Shown: positions 39,901-48,000 of the stretch, piece after piece
How positions within the stretch are numbered: position 1 is the stretch's first letter
Layout of the letters: the number at the start of each line of letters is the position of its first letter
Assembly: GCF_000829825.1 (NCBI RefSeq)
Contig: NZ_JXSL01000027.1
Location: forward strand, 186,001 to 250,000
DNA length: 64,000 nucleotides
Direction of reading: 5' to 3'
DNA from: Paramagnetospirillum magnetotacticum MS-1
GTDB lineage: Bacteria; Pseudomonadota; Alphaproteobacteria; Rhodospirillales; Magnetospirillaceae
Notes under the pieces: model-generated
What the model was told of the DNA's origin: nothing
What the model saw: only the letters and a program-made list of their open reading frames with translations
Database searches by the model: none
Program-made: the position numbers and the translations under genes

Positions 39901-40637
39901 CGCGCTCGGCCGGTTCCGATGTCCAGAATTCGGTGCGCGGCATGAGCGGTATGCGCGGCCTCAAGTTCGATCCGCTGCCCGGCGCCGAGAAGGAAGGCCA
40001 ACTGATCGTCAAGACCGTGGAGAACCAGGGCAAGCCCACCGCCATCTACTCCAAGGCCGGAGCCCAGGAAAAGGTGCTGCGCGAGCTGGAGCAGCCGCCC
40101 GAGGTTCTGCACATCGCGACCCACGGCTTCTTCCTCAAGGCCGACGATACGCTCAGGAAACGCCTGTTGAAGCTGCAGCGCTCGTCCGATTTCCAGTTCC
40201 CGCCGCCCGGCGATAACCCGCTGCTGCGCGCCGGGCTGGCCTTTGCCGGTATCAACTCCAACGCCCAGGTGCTGGGCGATATCGATACCGACAATGACGG
40301 CGTTCTCACTGCGCTGGAGGTGCTGGGCCTGGACCTGACAGGCACCCAACTCGCCATTCTGTCGGCCTGCGAAACCGGCCTGGGCGAAGTCCATGAGGGC
40401 GAGGGCGTCTACGGTCTGCGCCGCTCATTCCAGGAGGCGGGCGCCCGTTCGGTGGTCTCCTCCCTGTGGGAGGTCAGCGACGCCGGAACCCAGACCCTGA
40501 TGGCGGCACTTTACAAAAGGCTTTTGGCGGGCAAAACTCCGCATGACGCCTTGAGGGAGGCTCAGCTGGAGATGTTGCGTAACAGCCAGTGGAGCATGCC
40601 CTATATCTGGTCGGCGTTCTTTATGGTTGGCGGCTGA
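36981..40637 (+). CDS. Exported TPR-CHAT caspase-like protease
   Basis: A 1218-residue protein with a signal peptide (MMASRALTLLAGTALAVL...FAQS), about 12 kinesin-light-chain-type TPR repeats (residues 95-700, with recurring GxxHPxT and NNLAxLY patterns), a coiled-coil stretch and a C-terminal CHAT domain (about 900-1215). The catalytic dyad is intact: His1048 in IATHGFF and Cys1130 in LSACETGLGE. CHAT domains are clan CD proteases related to caspases and separases. The signal peptide implies action in the periplasm. Start at 36981 follows GGGAGAGG. The stop overlaps the next gene start (TGATG). Confidence 0.92.
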   Translation: MMASRALTLLAGTALAVLVAASPVFAQSADDLIGQARQAMQAGKAADVQRLDGEITKARSVLPAWVAEKQQAASAVPQAKQRAAMLWNRSHQQAIASAGGGDLSKAVDEAAQALSIAKDNLGEGHLATIISATDLAALQQLAGQVEASEASYLLAVKLSQASLGDAHPETVKVQQALAGLYQSQAKFDQAAKVYDGAVKASTAGLGATHPQTISLQLTLARLQINASKTKDADKLLDAACTASRKVYGEAHGEFSRCLAQQGAFKRVQGDYTAAAALMDQAVAIQKLALAPTDPLSLSTRIEAGGLYHRQGRLTESQQILESAVRDAQAANDQQNLLSAKGDLADVLDDRGEYDAAEKMAKEVLEAQTAALGAAHPNTVAALSSLASIYRKQGRLLEAEKTFMDAWERYRKVLGTDHRSTVIAANNVGEILEKEGIYERAEPFLRGALDGGRKAFGETHPATLTTMNNLALLYESQGVFDKAEPLYQSVITVFGKTIGPKHPDTIAATNNLAYLYMLKGEYDRAAPMFKTVHEAWVKAYGPKHQNTLKALNNLARALHKLGKLGEAEKAFDTALAGRRSVLGEKHLDTLRSMHDLAALYRSQKKLKEAETLLTKTLAGDEAVLGPAHPYTFETLNTLAGVQEDMGDIKAAFATRQTTFKRRTEFLNRVLYVTGDNAREGYVRLHAPELAAYVALLTKLDEPTAGKALMEISLNRKGLLLKVASEIQQVTRLSRDPELTKLTEELAEVRKRLAALTLSGPTEETKDNHVEVINGLEEKINDLQGALGRSSTRFQQSVAPIALDDLVKALPADGVVVDLFIYGEEGARKLVAATLRKDGDTPVYGLVKYDSLKTIEDAIVKYRTDIQNEEIEMDDLLDVGQQVHKLVWQPLDKALGGRTKVYFIPDGMLNILPISALVEPSRKYLIERIDLHVLNSSRDLLPSSIPAAKGGYLINAGPDYNTEEVTGKATLEKARSRSAGSDVQNSVRGMSGMRGLKFDPLPGAEKEGQLIVKTVENQGKPTAIYSKAGAQEKVLRELEQPPEVLHIATHGFFLKADDTLRKRLLKLQRSSDFQFPPPGDNPLLRAGLAFAGINSNAQVLGDIDTDNDGVLTALEVLGLDLTGTQLAILSACETGLGEVHEGEGVYGLRRSFQEAGARSVVSSLWEVSDAGTQTLMAALYKRLLAGKTPHDALREAQLEMLRNSQWSMPYIWSAFFMVGG

Positions 40638-42916
40638 TGGCGAAAACGGGGCGCCATCGAAAGCCTGCTCCGGAAAGCGGTCCTGTGGGGGGAAGCCGCA
40701 TGCGGGTCGTATCTGTATCGTCAGGAATCAGCTGGGTCGAAGTGCCCGAGGCGGATCTCAGAGTCTTGTGCGGCTGTCCCGCCGACAGCGTCAAGCATCT
40801 GATCAAGCGCGGGCTGATTGTTCCCACCGAACGGAACGGGGTCTCTTTCGAGACCGGGCCCAACGCCATTCTCTTGTCCGATGTGCCGCTGCAAAACGGT
40901 GCATTCTCCAACCTGTCGGAATTTCCCATCCTGCAGATGCTCTATCGCCAGGGCATGATCATTCCCGGCCATCCCAATTGCTCGGGGCGCAGGCCGCTGC
41001 TCCTGGGTCTCGCCCAGCAGGTTGAAGCGCAGATGGAATACGTCCTGCGCGGCAATTACGGCCTGTTGTCAGAAGATGAGATGCTGGCCGCGGGCGTGCC
41101 CGCCGATATGGCCGCCGAGTGGATGCGCATGAAGCTGCGCTTCGCCTTTGGCGCCATCAAACCGCCCCAGGATCTGATCGACACCTGCATCATCGGAGAC
41201 GACTCGGCCATCCTGCCCGGCGGCGTGACGGTGCGGCGCCTGGAACTCAATATCTTCGAGTTTTCCTATGACGGCGAGACCGCCATCGTCGATCTCAATC
41301 TGTCCGCCGGGAACACTTACGAGACTCCCTATCACCTGGGCTATCACAATCTGGAGCGTGAATACTTCTCGGTGGTTCATGCCGGGGAAGGCGACGGCTG
41401 GGACCCCGAGCGGGCCGCCATGTCCTCCATCTTGATGTTCCAGGGCAAGATCTATCTGATCGATGCCGGTCCCAATGTTCATTCGGCCCTTCAGGCCCTG
41501 GGCATCGGCGTGCAGGAGGTGGAAGGGATCTTTCACACCCATTGCCACGACGACCATTTTTGCGGCCTGACCACGCTGTTCCGCGCCGATCACCGCATCA
41601 AATACTATGCCCTTCCCGCCGTACGCGCCTCGGTGGCCAAGAAACTGGCGGCGCTCACCAATATCGGCGAGGATTCGTTCGGCGAGTATTTCGAGATCTG
41701 CGACCTGTCGCTGGGTATCTGGAACGATATCGCCGGGCTGGAGGTGAAACCCATCTTCTCGCCCCATCCGGTGGAAACCACCGTGTTTCATTTCCGCACG
41801 CCCTGGGAGGATGGTTTCCGCTCCTATGCCCATATGGCCGATATCGTCTCTTTGGACGTGCTGGGCCAGATGGTCGATGACGACGAGACCCGCCACGGCA
41901 TCAGCAGCGAACTGATGGCCCAGGTGCGCGCCGATTACCTGATGCCCGCCGACGTCAAGAAGCTCGATATCGGCGGCGGCCTGATCCATGGCTGCGCCGA
42001 GGATTTCCGCGAGGACCAGTCGGGCAAGATCATCCTGTCCCACACCGCCCTGGCGCTGACCAAGGCGCAAAAGAGCATCGGTTCGGGCGCGCCCTTTGGC
42101 ACGGTGGATGCGCTGATTCCCTCCTACCAGGAATACCGGGTGAGCGCCGCGCGCGGCTATCTCGCCGAATACTTCCTCGGCGTGCCGGAACACCAGATCC
42201 GCATCTTGCTGAATCATCCGGTGGTGACCTTCAATCCGGAAACCATCTTGTTGCGCGAAGGCAGCTATTGCGAGGACGTGCATCTGATTCTCACTGGTCT
42301 GGTGGAGACCATCGAGCCCGATTCGGACCAGACCGCCACTCTTTCGGCGGGCGCCATGATCGGTGAATCCTATGCCCTGTCGGGAGAGCCGTCCTTCGAG
42401 ACCTACCGGGCGCTGTCCTTCGTGCGTGCCCTGAAGATTCCGGCCGTTCTGTATCGCAGCTTCGTTGAGCGCAACGAGATGAGCGAGCGCATCTCGCGCC
42501 TTGCCGATCTGCGCAATTTCTTCAATCATACCTGGCTGTTCGGCGAAAGCCTGTCCAACCTGACCGAGGTGCGCATCGCCGAGACCTGCCAGCCCTATTA
42601 CCTGGCCACCGGCGAGGAAATCGACATGACCGGCCAGGACTTCGTGTTCATGGTGCGCGATGGCCGCATCGACCGCTATTTCGACGGTGCCGTGGTGGAA
42701 TATTGCGGAATCGGCGAGCCGCTGAACGAGTCCGAAGTGCTGTTTTCCCAGGCGGGGAAGGGGCGTCTGGTGGCGGCCATGCGCAGCGAATTGTTGATGG
42801 TGCCGGGCTTCATGGTGCGCGACATCCCCGTGGCGCGGTGGAAGCTGCTGGAACTGTACCAGCGCCGCCAGCGCACCTTCTCCTCCCAGCGCCAGGAAAC
42901 GGGGATGCCGTCTTGA
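40637..42916 (+). CDS. Metallo-beta-lactamase-fold hydrolase with cyclic-nucleotide-binding domain
   Basis: About 759 residues. The N-terminal 200 residues are unfamiliar. A metallo-beta-lactamase fold follows, with the zinc motif His302-x-His304-x-Asp306-His307 (HTHCHDDH), a later His in GCAEDF and the closing His in LSHTAL. Residues about 520-640 form a cyclic-nucleotide-binding domain (HPVVTFNPETILLREG; LILTGLVETI; SAGAMIGESYAL), and a second partial copy lies near 650-720. cAMP from the adjacent cyclase could gate the hydrolase; its substrate is unknown. No signal peptide, so cytosolic. ATG 40637 overlaps the CHAT stop; ATG 40700, six bases after GGGGGGAA, is a serious alternative. Confidence 0.85.
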   Translation: MAKTGRHRKPAPESGPVGGSRMRVVSVSSGISWVEVPEADLRVLCGCPADSVKHLIKRGLIVPTERNGVSFETGPNAILLSDVPLQNGAFSNLSEFPILQMLYRQGMIIPGHPNCSGRRPLLLGLAQQVEAQMEYVLRGNYGLLSEDEMLAAGVPADMAAEWMRMKLRFAFGAIKPPQDLIDTCIIGDDSAILPGGVTVRRLELNIFEFSYDGETAIVDLNLSAGNTYETPYHLGYHNLEREYFSVVHAGEGDGWDPERAAMSSILMFQGKIYLIDAGPNVHSALQALGIGVQEVEGIFHTHCHDDHFCGLTTLFRADHRIKYYALPAVRASVAKKLAALTNIGEDSFGEYFEICDLSLGIWNDIAGLEVKPIFSPHPVETTVFHFRTPWEDGFRSYAHMADIVSLDVLGQMVDDDETRHGISSELMAQVRADYLMPADVKKLDIGGGLIHGCAEDFREDQSGKIILSHTALALTKAQKSIGSGAPFGTVDALIPSYQEYRVSAARGYLAEYFLGVPEHQIRILLNHPVVTFNPETILLREGSYCEDVHLILTGLVETIEPDSDQTATLSAGAMIGESYALSGEPSFETYRALSFVRALKIPAVLYRSFVERNEMSERISRLADLRNFFNHTWLFGESLSNLTEVRIAETCQPYYLATGEEIDMTGQDFVFMVRDGRIDRYFDGAVVEYCGIGEPLNESEVLFSQAGKGRLVAAMRSELLMVPGFMVRDIPVARWKLLELYQRRQRTFSSQRQETGMPS

Positions 42917-43371
42917 AGCCTGTGTCGGCTGTGTTCGCGGCCCTGCTTCTGCTTTGCGGCTGTGCGTCCATGGTGAATGGCCCCTCGTCGGAGGTGCATA
43001 TCGCCACCCAGCCCAATGGAGCCAATTGCGCCTTAAGCGGTGCCGACGGCTTTGCGGCCGAAGTCTCGACCCCTGCCACCCTGCAGATCCCACACAAGGC
43101 CGCCCCCATCACCGTCGCCTGTTCGGCGCCGGGCTATCGCCGCACCGTCAATACGCTCAATACCAGCGGCAGCGGCTGGCTGTGGGCCAATACCGCCTTC
43201 ATCGTCTTTACCGGCGGCGGCGCCGTTCTGGGCATGATGGTGGACGAGGCGGTGGGCGCCAGCACCAGCTATCGCCGGGACTTCAACATGGACCTGGATG
43301 CCGATGCCGGACGGCGCATCCGCGCCACACAACGCAATGGCGGTCCCACTTTCGATCTCAAGACGCCATAA
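42913..43371 (+). CDS. Small lipoprotein
   Basis: A 152-residue protein with a short signal sequence and lipobox (LLLLCGC-ASM), followed by the pattern EVHIATQPNGANCALSG typical of a PEGA-like lipoprotein family, and a glycine-rich hydrophobic hairpin (ANTAFIVFTGGGAVLGMMVD). The most likely start is TTG 42913, overlapping the upstream stop as TTGA; GTG 42922 is an alternative. It closes the cyclase-CHAT operon by position. Its role is unknown; an outer-membrane anchoring or envelope-sensing part is possible. Confidence 0.78.
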   Translation: MKPVSAVFAALLLLCGCASMVNGPSSEVHIATQPNGANCALSGADGFAAEVSTPATLQIPHKAAPITVACSAPGYRRTVNTLNTSGSGWLWANTAFIVFTGGGAVLGMMVDEAVGASTSYRRDFNMDLDADAGRRIRATQRNGGPTFDLKTP

Positions 43372-43443
43372 TCTGTTTCTTGCCCTCCAATACCTTTGGG
43401 CCCATCCTTTCCGCTGGGTTAGGACGGGCAGAGGCGTATTTCC

Positions 43444-43872
43444 ATGGCGAATTGGCAAGAGCACATGCGGACCGGCATCGACGTTGTCGATGACGATCAT
43501 CAGGAGCTGTTCGCCCTGGTCGGTCAGTTCGAGACGGCCAGCAAGACCGCCTCGGGCCTGGTCGACGGCGCCGAGATCGGCCGCATCCTCGAGCGCCTGC
43601 AAACCTATGTGATCGAGCATTTCGAGCGCGAGGAAACCGCCCAGCTCGAGACCGGCTACGAAGGCTATGAAGAGAACAAGCGCCAGCACGACGAATTACG
43701 CCGCACCCTGGAAAAATTCCTGGACAAGCACAACAAGGGCGAATGGGGCGACCTGAAAGTCGCCACCGAAAGCATGCGCAGCTTCCTGAGTATTTGGCTG
43801 TCCGAGCACATCATGAAAACCGACCGCAAAATGCGCGGCCGCATCCTGCCCTGGGTGCGCAAGAAGGCCTGA
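43444..43872 (+). CDS. Bacteriohemerythrin
   Basis: A 142-residue cytosolic O2-binding protein with all di-iron ligands: His in DDDHQEL, His and Glu in EHFEREE, His in KRQHDEL, and His, His, Asp in IWLSEHIMKTD with the earlier His positions shifted relative to the copy at 9668; in this copy the first His of the last helix is replaced by Ser in LSIWLSEH, so one Fe ligand may be lost. It belongs to the same family as that gene, but with an 18-residue insertion in loop 1. It stands alone with its own ATG 72 bases after the lipoprotein gene. Role: oxygen buffering or sensing in a microaerophile. Confidence 0.85.
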   Translation: MANWQEHMRTGIDVVDDDHQELFALVGQFETASKTASGLVDGAEIGRILERLQTYVIEHFEREETAQLETGYEGYEENKRQHDELRRTLEKFLDKHNKGEWGDLKVATESMRSFLSIWLSEHIMKTDRKMRGRILPWVRKKA

Positions 43873-43956
43873 GAGCCGTTCTGTTGTCCGAAGATAGGCG
43901 AAGGGACTCGTCCCTTCGCGCATCCCTATTCCTTTGTTCCGGGATTGCCTGTAAAA

Positions 43957-44061
43957 CCCCTCGCCCGCTTGCGGGAGAGGGGGGGCGAAAAGAAAGAGCG
44001 ATCAGACAAATCAACGGGATCAAAGGGCCCAAGGCCCTTTGCGGGTGTGGGCGGCGCCCAC
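43957..44061. repeat. Mosaic intergenic repeat with three hairpins
   Basis: Stems CCCCTC-G-CCCGC/GCGGG-A-GAGGGG (43957-43982), AAAGGGCC/GGCCCTTT (44022-44040) and GTGGGC/GCCCAC (44047-44061). The segment from 44022 is related to 30282-30321 (shared GCGGGTGxGGGCGGC). It lies between the convergent hemerythrin and protease genes and probably ends both transcripts. Confidence 0.75.
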
Positions 44062-44084
44062 GAGGACCGTGAATCCGGCCTTGC

Positions 44085-45752
44085 CTAATCAATCCGGCAT
44101 TCGATGAAGACGGTGACGCGCTTGATGCGCTCGCCCACATCGGCCACCGACATCTGGGACGAGGAGGGCGCGGTCTGGTACGCAACGCCGTTGCTGTCCA
44201 GATAGGTCCGCGCCAGATCGGCCTTGATGGCGAAGTTGATGTTCTGGGGCAGGTCGCCGGTTTTGTCGGCGATCTTCATGGCGTTGAGCTTGGAGGTGAC
44301 GATGCCGACGATATTGCCGCTCATATCGATGAGCGGGCCGCCGGAATTGCCTTTCTGGACCGGGGCGGTGATCTGGTAGTGGCGTGGATCGCCGCGCATG
44401 CCGTTCATGGCGCTGACCACGCCTGCGGTGACGTTGGGCTCGCGCGACAGCAGGGACGACAGGGGGAAGCCGATCACCACCACCTCATCGCCCGAGCGAA
44501 GCGGGCGGTCCTGGCGGAAATGGGCGATCTCGGGCAGGCGCAGCGAGGTCTTGAGCAGGGCCATGTCGTTGGCGCTGTCCTTGGCCTTCAGCGAGACCAC
44601 CTGGGCGGGGGCGTCCTGGGGCTTGACGGTGATGGTGCGGCATTGCTCCACCACATGGGCGTTGGTCATCACCACGCCATCAGCGGAAACCACGAAGCCC
44701 GAGCCCGAGGACACTTTGCCCCCCGTGGTCTGGGGAGGGGTGGTGGAAGATTGCTGCGGCAGCGGAGCGGAGGAGGGCGAGGGACCACCGGCCTGAGCCG
44801 CCGGTTGGCCAGCCAAGGCTGTGGGCTTCCACAGGGCGACGCGGGCTCGCGTGGCATCCAGGTCGGCGGGAGACAGGCGCGAACCGGCCCCATCGCGCTC
44901 CTTCTCGTAATTCTGTTTCAGGTTGGGCGGCGCGCGTTCCGCGCCCAGGGCCAGCCAGAAATAGCCTTCGGTCTGGGATTTGGCGATTCCATTGCCGTTG
45001 AGATACATGACGCCGAGATTATGCTGGGACTGAGGGTGGCCCTGGTCGGCGGCCTTGCGGAACCACTGCGCGGCCTTATTCATGTCCTTGTCCACGCCGC
45101 CCTGGCCCAGCAGATAGGCCACCCCAAGGATGAACTGGGCGACGGGGCGTCCGGCCTCGGCGGCGGGGCGGGCGTATTCCAGCGCCTTGACCTGATCGGT
45201 GGGCATGGCGCGCCCTTCCCAGGCGTATTGGGCCAGGCGGTCGAGAGAGGGCGGCCAGCCTTTTTCGGCGGCGCGCTTGAAATATTCGATGCCGCGCCCT
45301 TCGTCCTTGTTGATGCCCAGCCCGTTGAAATGGATCTCGCCCATGGCATGCAGGGATTCCGGCTGGCCCTTTTCGGCGGCACGTCCGAACCAGATCAGGG
45401 CCTGGGAAATGTCCTTGGGCACGGCGCGGCCGTTGAAATAGGCGCTGCCCAATACGTGCTGGGCGAAGGAATCGCCGCTGGCGGCGGCGGCATTGAGCAG
45501 GCGTAACGCCTCCACATCGTCCTTGGTGCCGCCCAACCCATCGAACAGCATATGGCCAAGCCGGGCCTGGGCGGCGGCATTGCCCTGGGCGGCCAGGGGC
45601 CTGAACTCCCGGATGGCGGTGGCCCAGTCCCGCTTCTGATAAGCGGCAAGGCCTTCGTCATAGCCAGCCATTGCTGGCACCGTCCCCAAGGCCAGAAAAA
45701 GGCTCAGGGCGAGTGGCGCGAGTGGGCGGGCCATCCGGGGGAGGCGAGGCAT
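44085..45752 (-). CDS. Sel1-repeat / trypsin-like (Deg family) serine protease fusion
   Basis: The 555-residue exported protein has a signal peptide (to about residue 30), about seven Sel1 repeats (residues 30-270: GNAAAQARLGHMLFDGLGG and similar), a Pro/Ser/Thr linker near 310-340 and a C-terminal trypsin-like domain. The triad is intact: His in TNAHVVE, Asp in NDMALLK and Ser in KGNSGGPL. There is no PDZ domain, unlike DegP/HtrA. Sel1 repeats would recruit partners in the periplasm. The start at 45752 comes five bases after the stop of the small chemoreceptor-tip gene, so the two are probably co-transcribed; ATG 45734 is an alternative. Confidence 0.87.
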   Translation of the reverse strand: MPRLPRMARPLAPLALSLFLALGTVPAMAGYDEGLAAYQKRDWATAIREFRPLAAQGNAAAQARLGHMLFDGLGGTKDDVEALRLLNAAAASGDSFAQHVLGSAYFNGRAVPKDISQALIWFGRAAEKGQPESLHAMGEIHFNGLGINKDEGRGIEYFKRAAEKGWPPSLDRLAQYAWEGRAMPTDQVKALEYARPAAEAGRPVAQFILGVAYLLGQGGVDKDMNKAAQWFRKAADQGHPQSQHNLGVMYLNGNGIAKSQTEGYFWLALGAERAPPNLKQNYEKERDGAGSRLSPADLDATRARVALWKPTALAGQPAAQAGGPSPSSAPLPQQSSTTPPQTTGGKVSSGSGFVVSADGVVMTNAHVVEQCRTITVKPQDAPAQVVSLKAKDSANDMALLKTSLRLPEIAHFRQDRPLRSGDEVVVIGFPLSSLLSREPNVTAGVVSAMNGMRGDPRHYQITAPVQKGNSGGPLIDMSGNIVGIVTSKLNAMKIADKTGDLPQNINFAIKADLARTYLDSNGVAYQTAPSSSQMSVADVGERIKRVTVFIECRID

Positions 45753-45756
45753 GGGA

Positions 45757-46053
45757 TTATTCAGCGGCGTCGGCCCGCAGGCGTCCCGCCAGCTTGCCCA
45801 ATTCATCCACGGCGGCGCCCATTTCCGCTTCCAGCGACTGGGTGATGCCGTCGATGCTTTCCGAGACGTTCTTGACCTCGCCCGCCACCACGGCGAAGCC
45901 CTTGCCCGCCTCGCCGGCACGGGCGGCTTCGATCAGGGCGTTGAGCGCCAGAATGCGGGTGGTGCCGGTGACCTTCTTGATCTCCTCCACCTTACGGGAG
46001 ACCACGTCGGCAAGGGTGGCGGTCAATTCGATGATACGTTCCTGATCGGACAT
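45757..46053 (-). CDS. 98-residue stand-alone chemoreceptor signalling-tip protein
   Basis: The product has only the centre of a chemoreceptor cytoplasmic hairpin: the conserved tip [21 protein letters not shown] and about 35 residues of coiled coil on each side. It lacks sensor, membrane segments, HAMP and methylation helices. GGGAAGG precedes ATG 46053, so it appears to be a real gene and not a broken receptor. It could bind CheW/CheA or mix into receptor arrays. It lies directly before the Sel1-protease gene on the minus strand. Confidence 0.75.
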   Translation of the reverse strand: MSDQERIIELTATLADVVSRKVEEIKKVTGTTRILALNALIEAARAGEAGKGFAVVAGEVKNVSESIDGITQSLEAEMGAAVDELGKLAGRLRADAAE

Positions 46054-46200
46054 GGTGTGCCTTCCCGCAACTGTGATCGGTGCAGTGTACGGGGCGAGCG
46101 GGCGGCGGGCAATCGCCAGCTTTCCGAAATCGTTCATATGGTTTGGCCTTGGCCTATGTCATTGTGCGGTGCATCAATTCAAATGAGGCGAGCGACAGAC

Positions 46201-46980
46201 ATGAGCATCATGCGCTGCGAGTTGGACGGCCACCTTGCCGTCATCACCATGACCAACCAGGCCAAGCGCAACGTTCTGTCCGAGGCCATGATCAACGGCA
46301 TCATCGAGGCGCTGGAAGAGGCGGGGCGTGCCAAGGCGCGCGCCGTCATCCTGCGGGCCGAACCGGGATGCAAGGTCTGGTCGGCCGGTCACGACGTATC
46401 CGAACTGCCCGCCAGCCATCGTGATCCGCTGGGCTGGAGCGATCCGCTGCGGGTGGTTATCCGCGCCATCGAGGAGTTTCCGGCCCCCGTGATCGCCCTG
46501 ATCGAAGGCGGCGTTTGGGGTGGAGCCTGCGAGATGGCCCTGGCCTGCGACATCGTGGTGGCGACGCCCGATTCCACCTTCGCGCTGACGCCCGCCAAGC
46601 TGGGCATTCCCTATAACGTCTCGGGCCTTTTGACCTTCATGAATGTCACCGGTATCCATGTGGTGCGCGAGATGGCTTTTACCGCCCGGCCGATTTCGGC
46701 CCAGCGGGCCCAGGCGCTCGGCATCGTCAACCATCTGCGCGGGGCGGAGGAGATCACCTTCTACTGCACCATGATGGCCCGCGACATCGAGAAGCTGGCG
46801 CCGTTGGCCATCGCGGTGATGAAGGAAGAGATGCGGGTCCTGGCCTCGGCCCATTCCATCACGCCGCGCATGTTCGAGCGGGTGCAGGGCCTGCGCCGCC
46901 AGGTCTATGACAGCCAGGATTACCAGGAAGGGGTCCGGGCCTTCCGCGAGAAGCGCCCGCCCAACTTCACGGGTGAGTGA
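46201..46980 (+). CDS. scpB: Methylmalonyl-CoA decarboxylase (crotonase family)
   Basis: The 259-residue cytosolic enzyme closely follows E. coli ScpB (YgfG): SAGHDVSELP, RDPLGWSDPLR, EGGVWGGACEM, LGIPYNVSG, APLAIAVMKEEMRVL and YDSQDYQEG are all in the same order. The active-site His (SAGHD) and Tyr (IPYN) are kept. It decarboxylates methylmalonyl-CoA to propionyl-CoA. No mutase or CoA transferase gene lies beside it, unlike the E. coli sbm operon. It ends base-to-base against the convergent exostosin-like gene. Confidence 0.9.
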   Translation: MSIMRCELDGHLAVITMTNQAKRNVLSEAMINGIIEALEEAGRAKARAVILRAEPGCKVWSAGHDVSELPASHRDPLGWSDPLRVVIRAIEEFPAPVIALIEGGVWGGACEMALACDIVVATPDSTFALTPAKLGIPYNVSGLLTFMNVTGIHVVREMAFTARPISAQRAQALGIVNHLRGAEEITFYCTMMARDIEKLAPLAIAVMKEEMRVLASAHSITPRMFERVQGLRRQVYDSQDYQEGVRAFREKRPPNFTGE

Positions 46981-47904
46981 TCAGCCCGCGCTGCGGGCGA
47001 AGGCGCCGTTGATCAAGGTGGCGACGCGCTGGGCCTGGCGGCTCTTGAAGGCGCTCCACCAGGCGATGACTTCGGTCTGGAGCCGGGCATAGCGTTCGGG
47101 CTCCGCCTCCACCGTCTTCCACCACAGGGGAAGCTCGTCCCACGAGTTCAGGATCACGGCCGGAATGCCGCCAGCGGTGCGCTCGTCATGCAGGAAGGGC
47201 GCATCCAGGCAGATTGGGATGGCTCCGGTCTCCAGCGCATCATAGAGACGGATGGTCTCTACCGAATTGCCGGTGGGGACCAGGGCGAAGCGGGTGTTTT
47301 CCATCAGGGCGCGATAGGCATGGGGGCTGAACTCGCCACCGAACTTGAGAGAGGTCTCGAGCCGGGCGGGAAGGGCATGGGCGCGGATCACCTCCATCAT
47401 CTTCAGGCGGTCGGTCAATTCGGGCGGCGTGCGGCCCACGAAGCTCATCTGATGGCTCCGCAAGCCGAAGGGCAAAAGGGCATCAGCACGGCAAGGCCCC
47501 ACGCCGGTACGATAGCCGTTGGGGACCCAAATGGCGCCCTGGCACCGGCTGCCGGGGGCAATCTCCAGGGCTTCGGGGCGCCAGTAATTGCGCAGCACGT
47601 AATCGACCTTGGGGTAATAGGAGCAATCGGCCGACAGCGTCTCGTCGGCCATGTGCAGCACGCCCACATTGCGAAACGGCGCGGCGGCGAAGGAGTTCAC
47701 CACCGGGCTAAGGCGGTTCTCGAAATCGATGATCAGGACGTCGTCCATGGCCTGCAACTGCTGGCCTGGTTCGCCCAGAACGACCCGCACCGGCACATCG
47801 ACCTTGGACAGCAGCACGTCGAGGATGAACCCCGTCTCCATGATGAAGTCATACATCTGACGCGGTGCCAGAACGCTGAGAACCCTGCCGTCCGGGTTTG
47901 TCAT
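46981..47904 (-). CDS. Exostosin/GT47-like glycosyltransferase
   Basis: A 307-residue protein without a signal peptide. The C-terminal half has the exostosin-type pattern SFVGRTPPELTDR, YRALMENTRFALVPTGNSVETIRLYDALETGAIPICLD, here split: MENTRFALVPTGNS and RLYDALETGAIPICLD. This is the nucleotide-sugar-binding signature of GT47-type enzymes. The N-terminal half is not recognised. It is the last gene of the minus-strand glycan cluster, though a gap of 96 bases separates it from the SGNH hydrolase. Donor and acceptor sugars are unknown. Confidence 0.65.
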   Translation of the reverse strand: MTNPDGRVLSVLAPRQMYDFIMETGFILDVLLSKVDVPVRVVLGEPGQQLQAMDDVLIIDFENRLSPVVNSFAAAPFRNVGVLHMADETLSADCSYYPKVDYVLRNYWRPEALEIAPGSRCQGAIWVPNGYRTGVGPCRADALLPFGLRSHQMSFVGRTPPELTDRLKMMEVIRAHALPARLETSLKFGGEFSPHAYRALMENTRFALVPTGNSVETIRLYDALETGAIPICLDAPFLHDERTAGGIPAVILNSWDELPLWWKTVEAEPERYARLQTEVIAWWSAFKSRQAQRVATLINGAFARSAG

Positions 47905-48000
47905 GGAATGAGGGCTCCGAAATTTCCTAATTGCCGCCGGTGGAAGATAGCGGAATTCGGGCGAATCCGGAAGATTGGGGCCCGCCGAGTCAGGGCTTTC

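Noticed and set aside
34858-42916. Classical CBASS or Pycsar defence operon
   Set aside because: No CD-NTase and no TIR or membrane-pore effector; the cyclase has a CHASE2 sensor and a standard adenylate-specific site. Retained as a hypothesis of similar logic only.
43966-43990. Stem near 43957-43982 as a dedicated terminator of the hemerythrin gene
   Set aside because: It belongs to a mosaic repeat and has no T-run after it; listed as a repeat.
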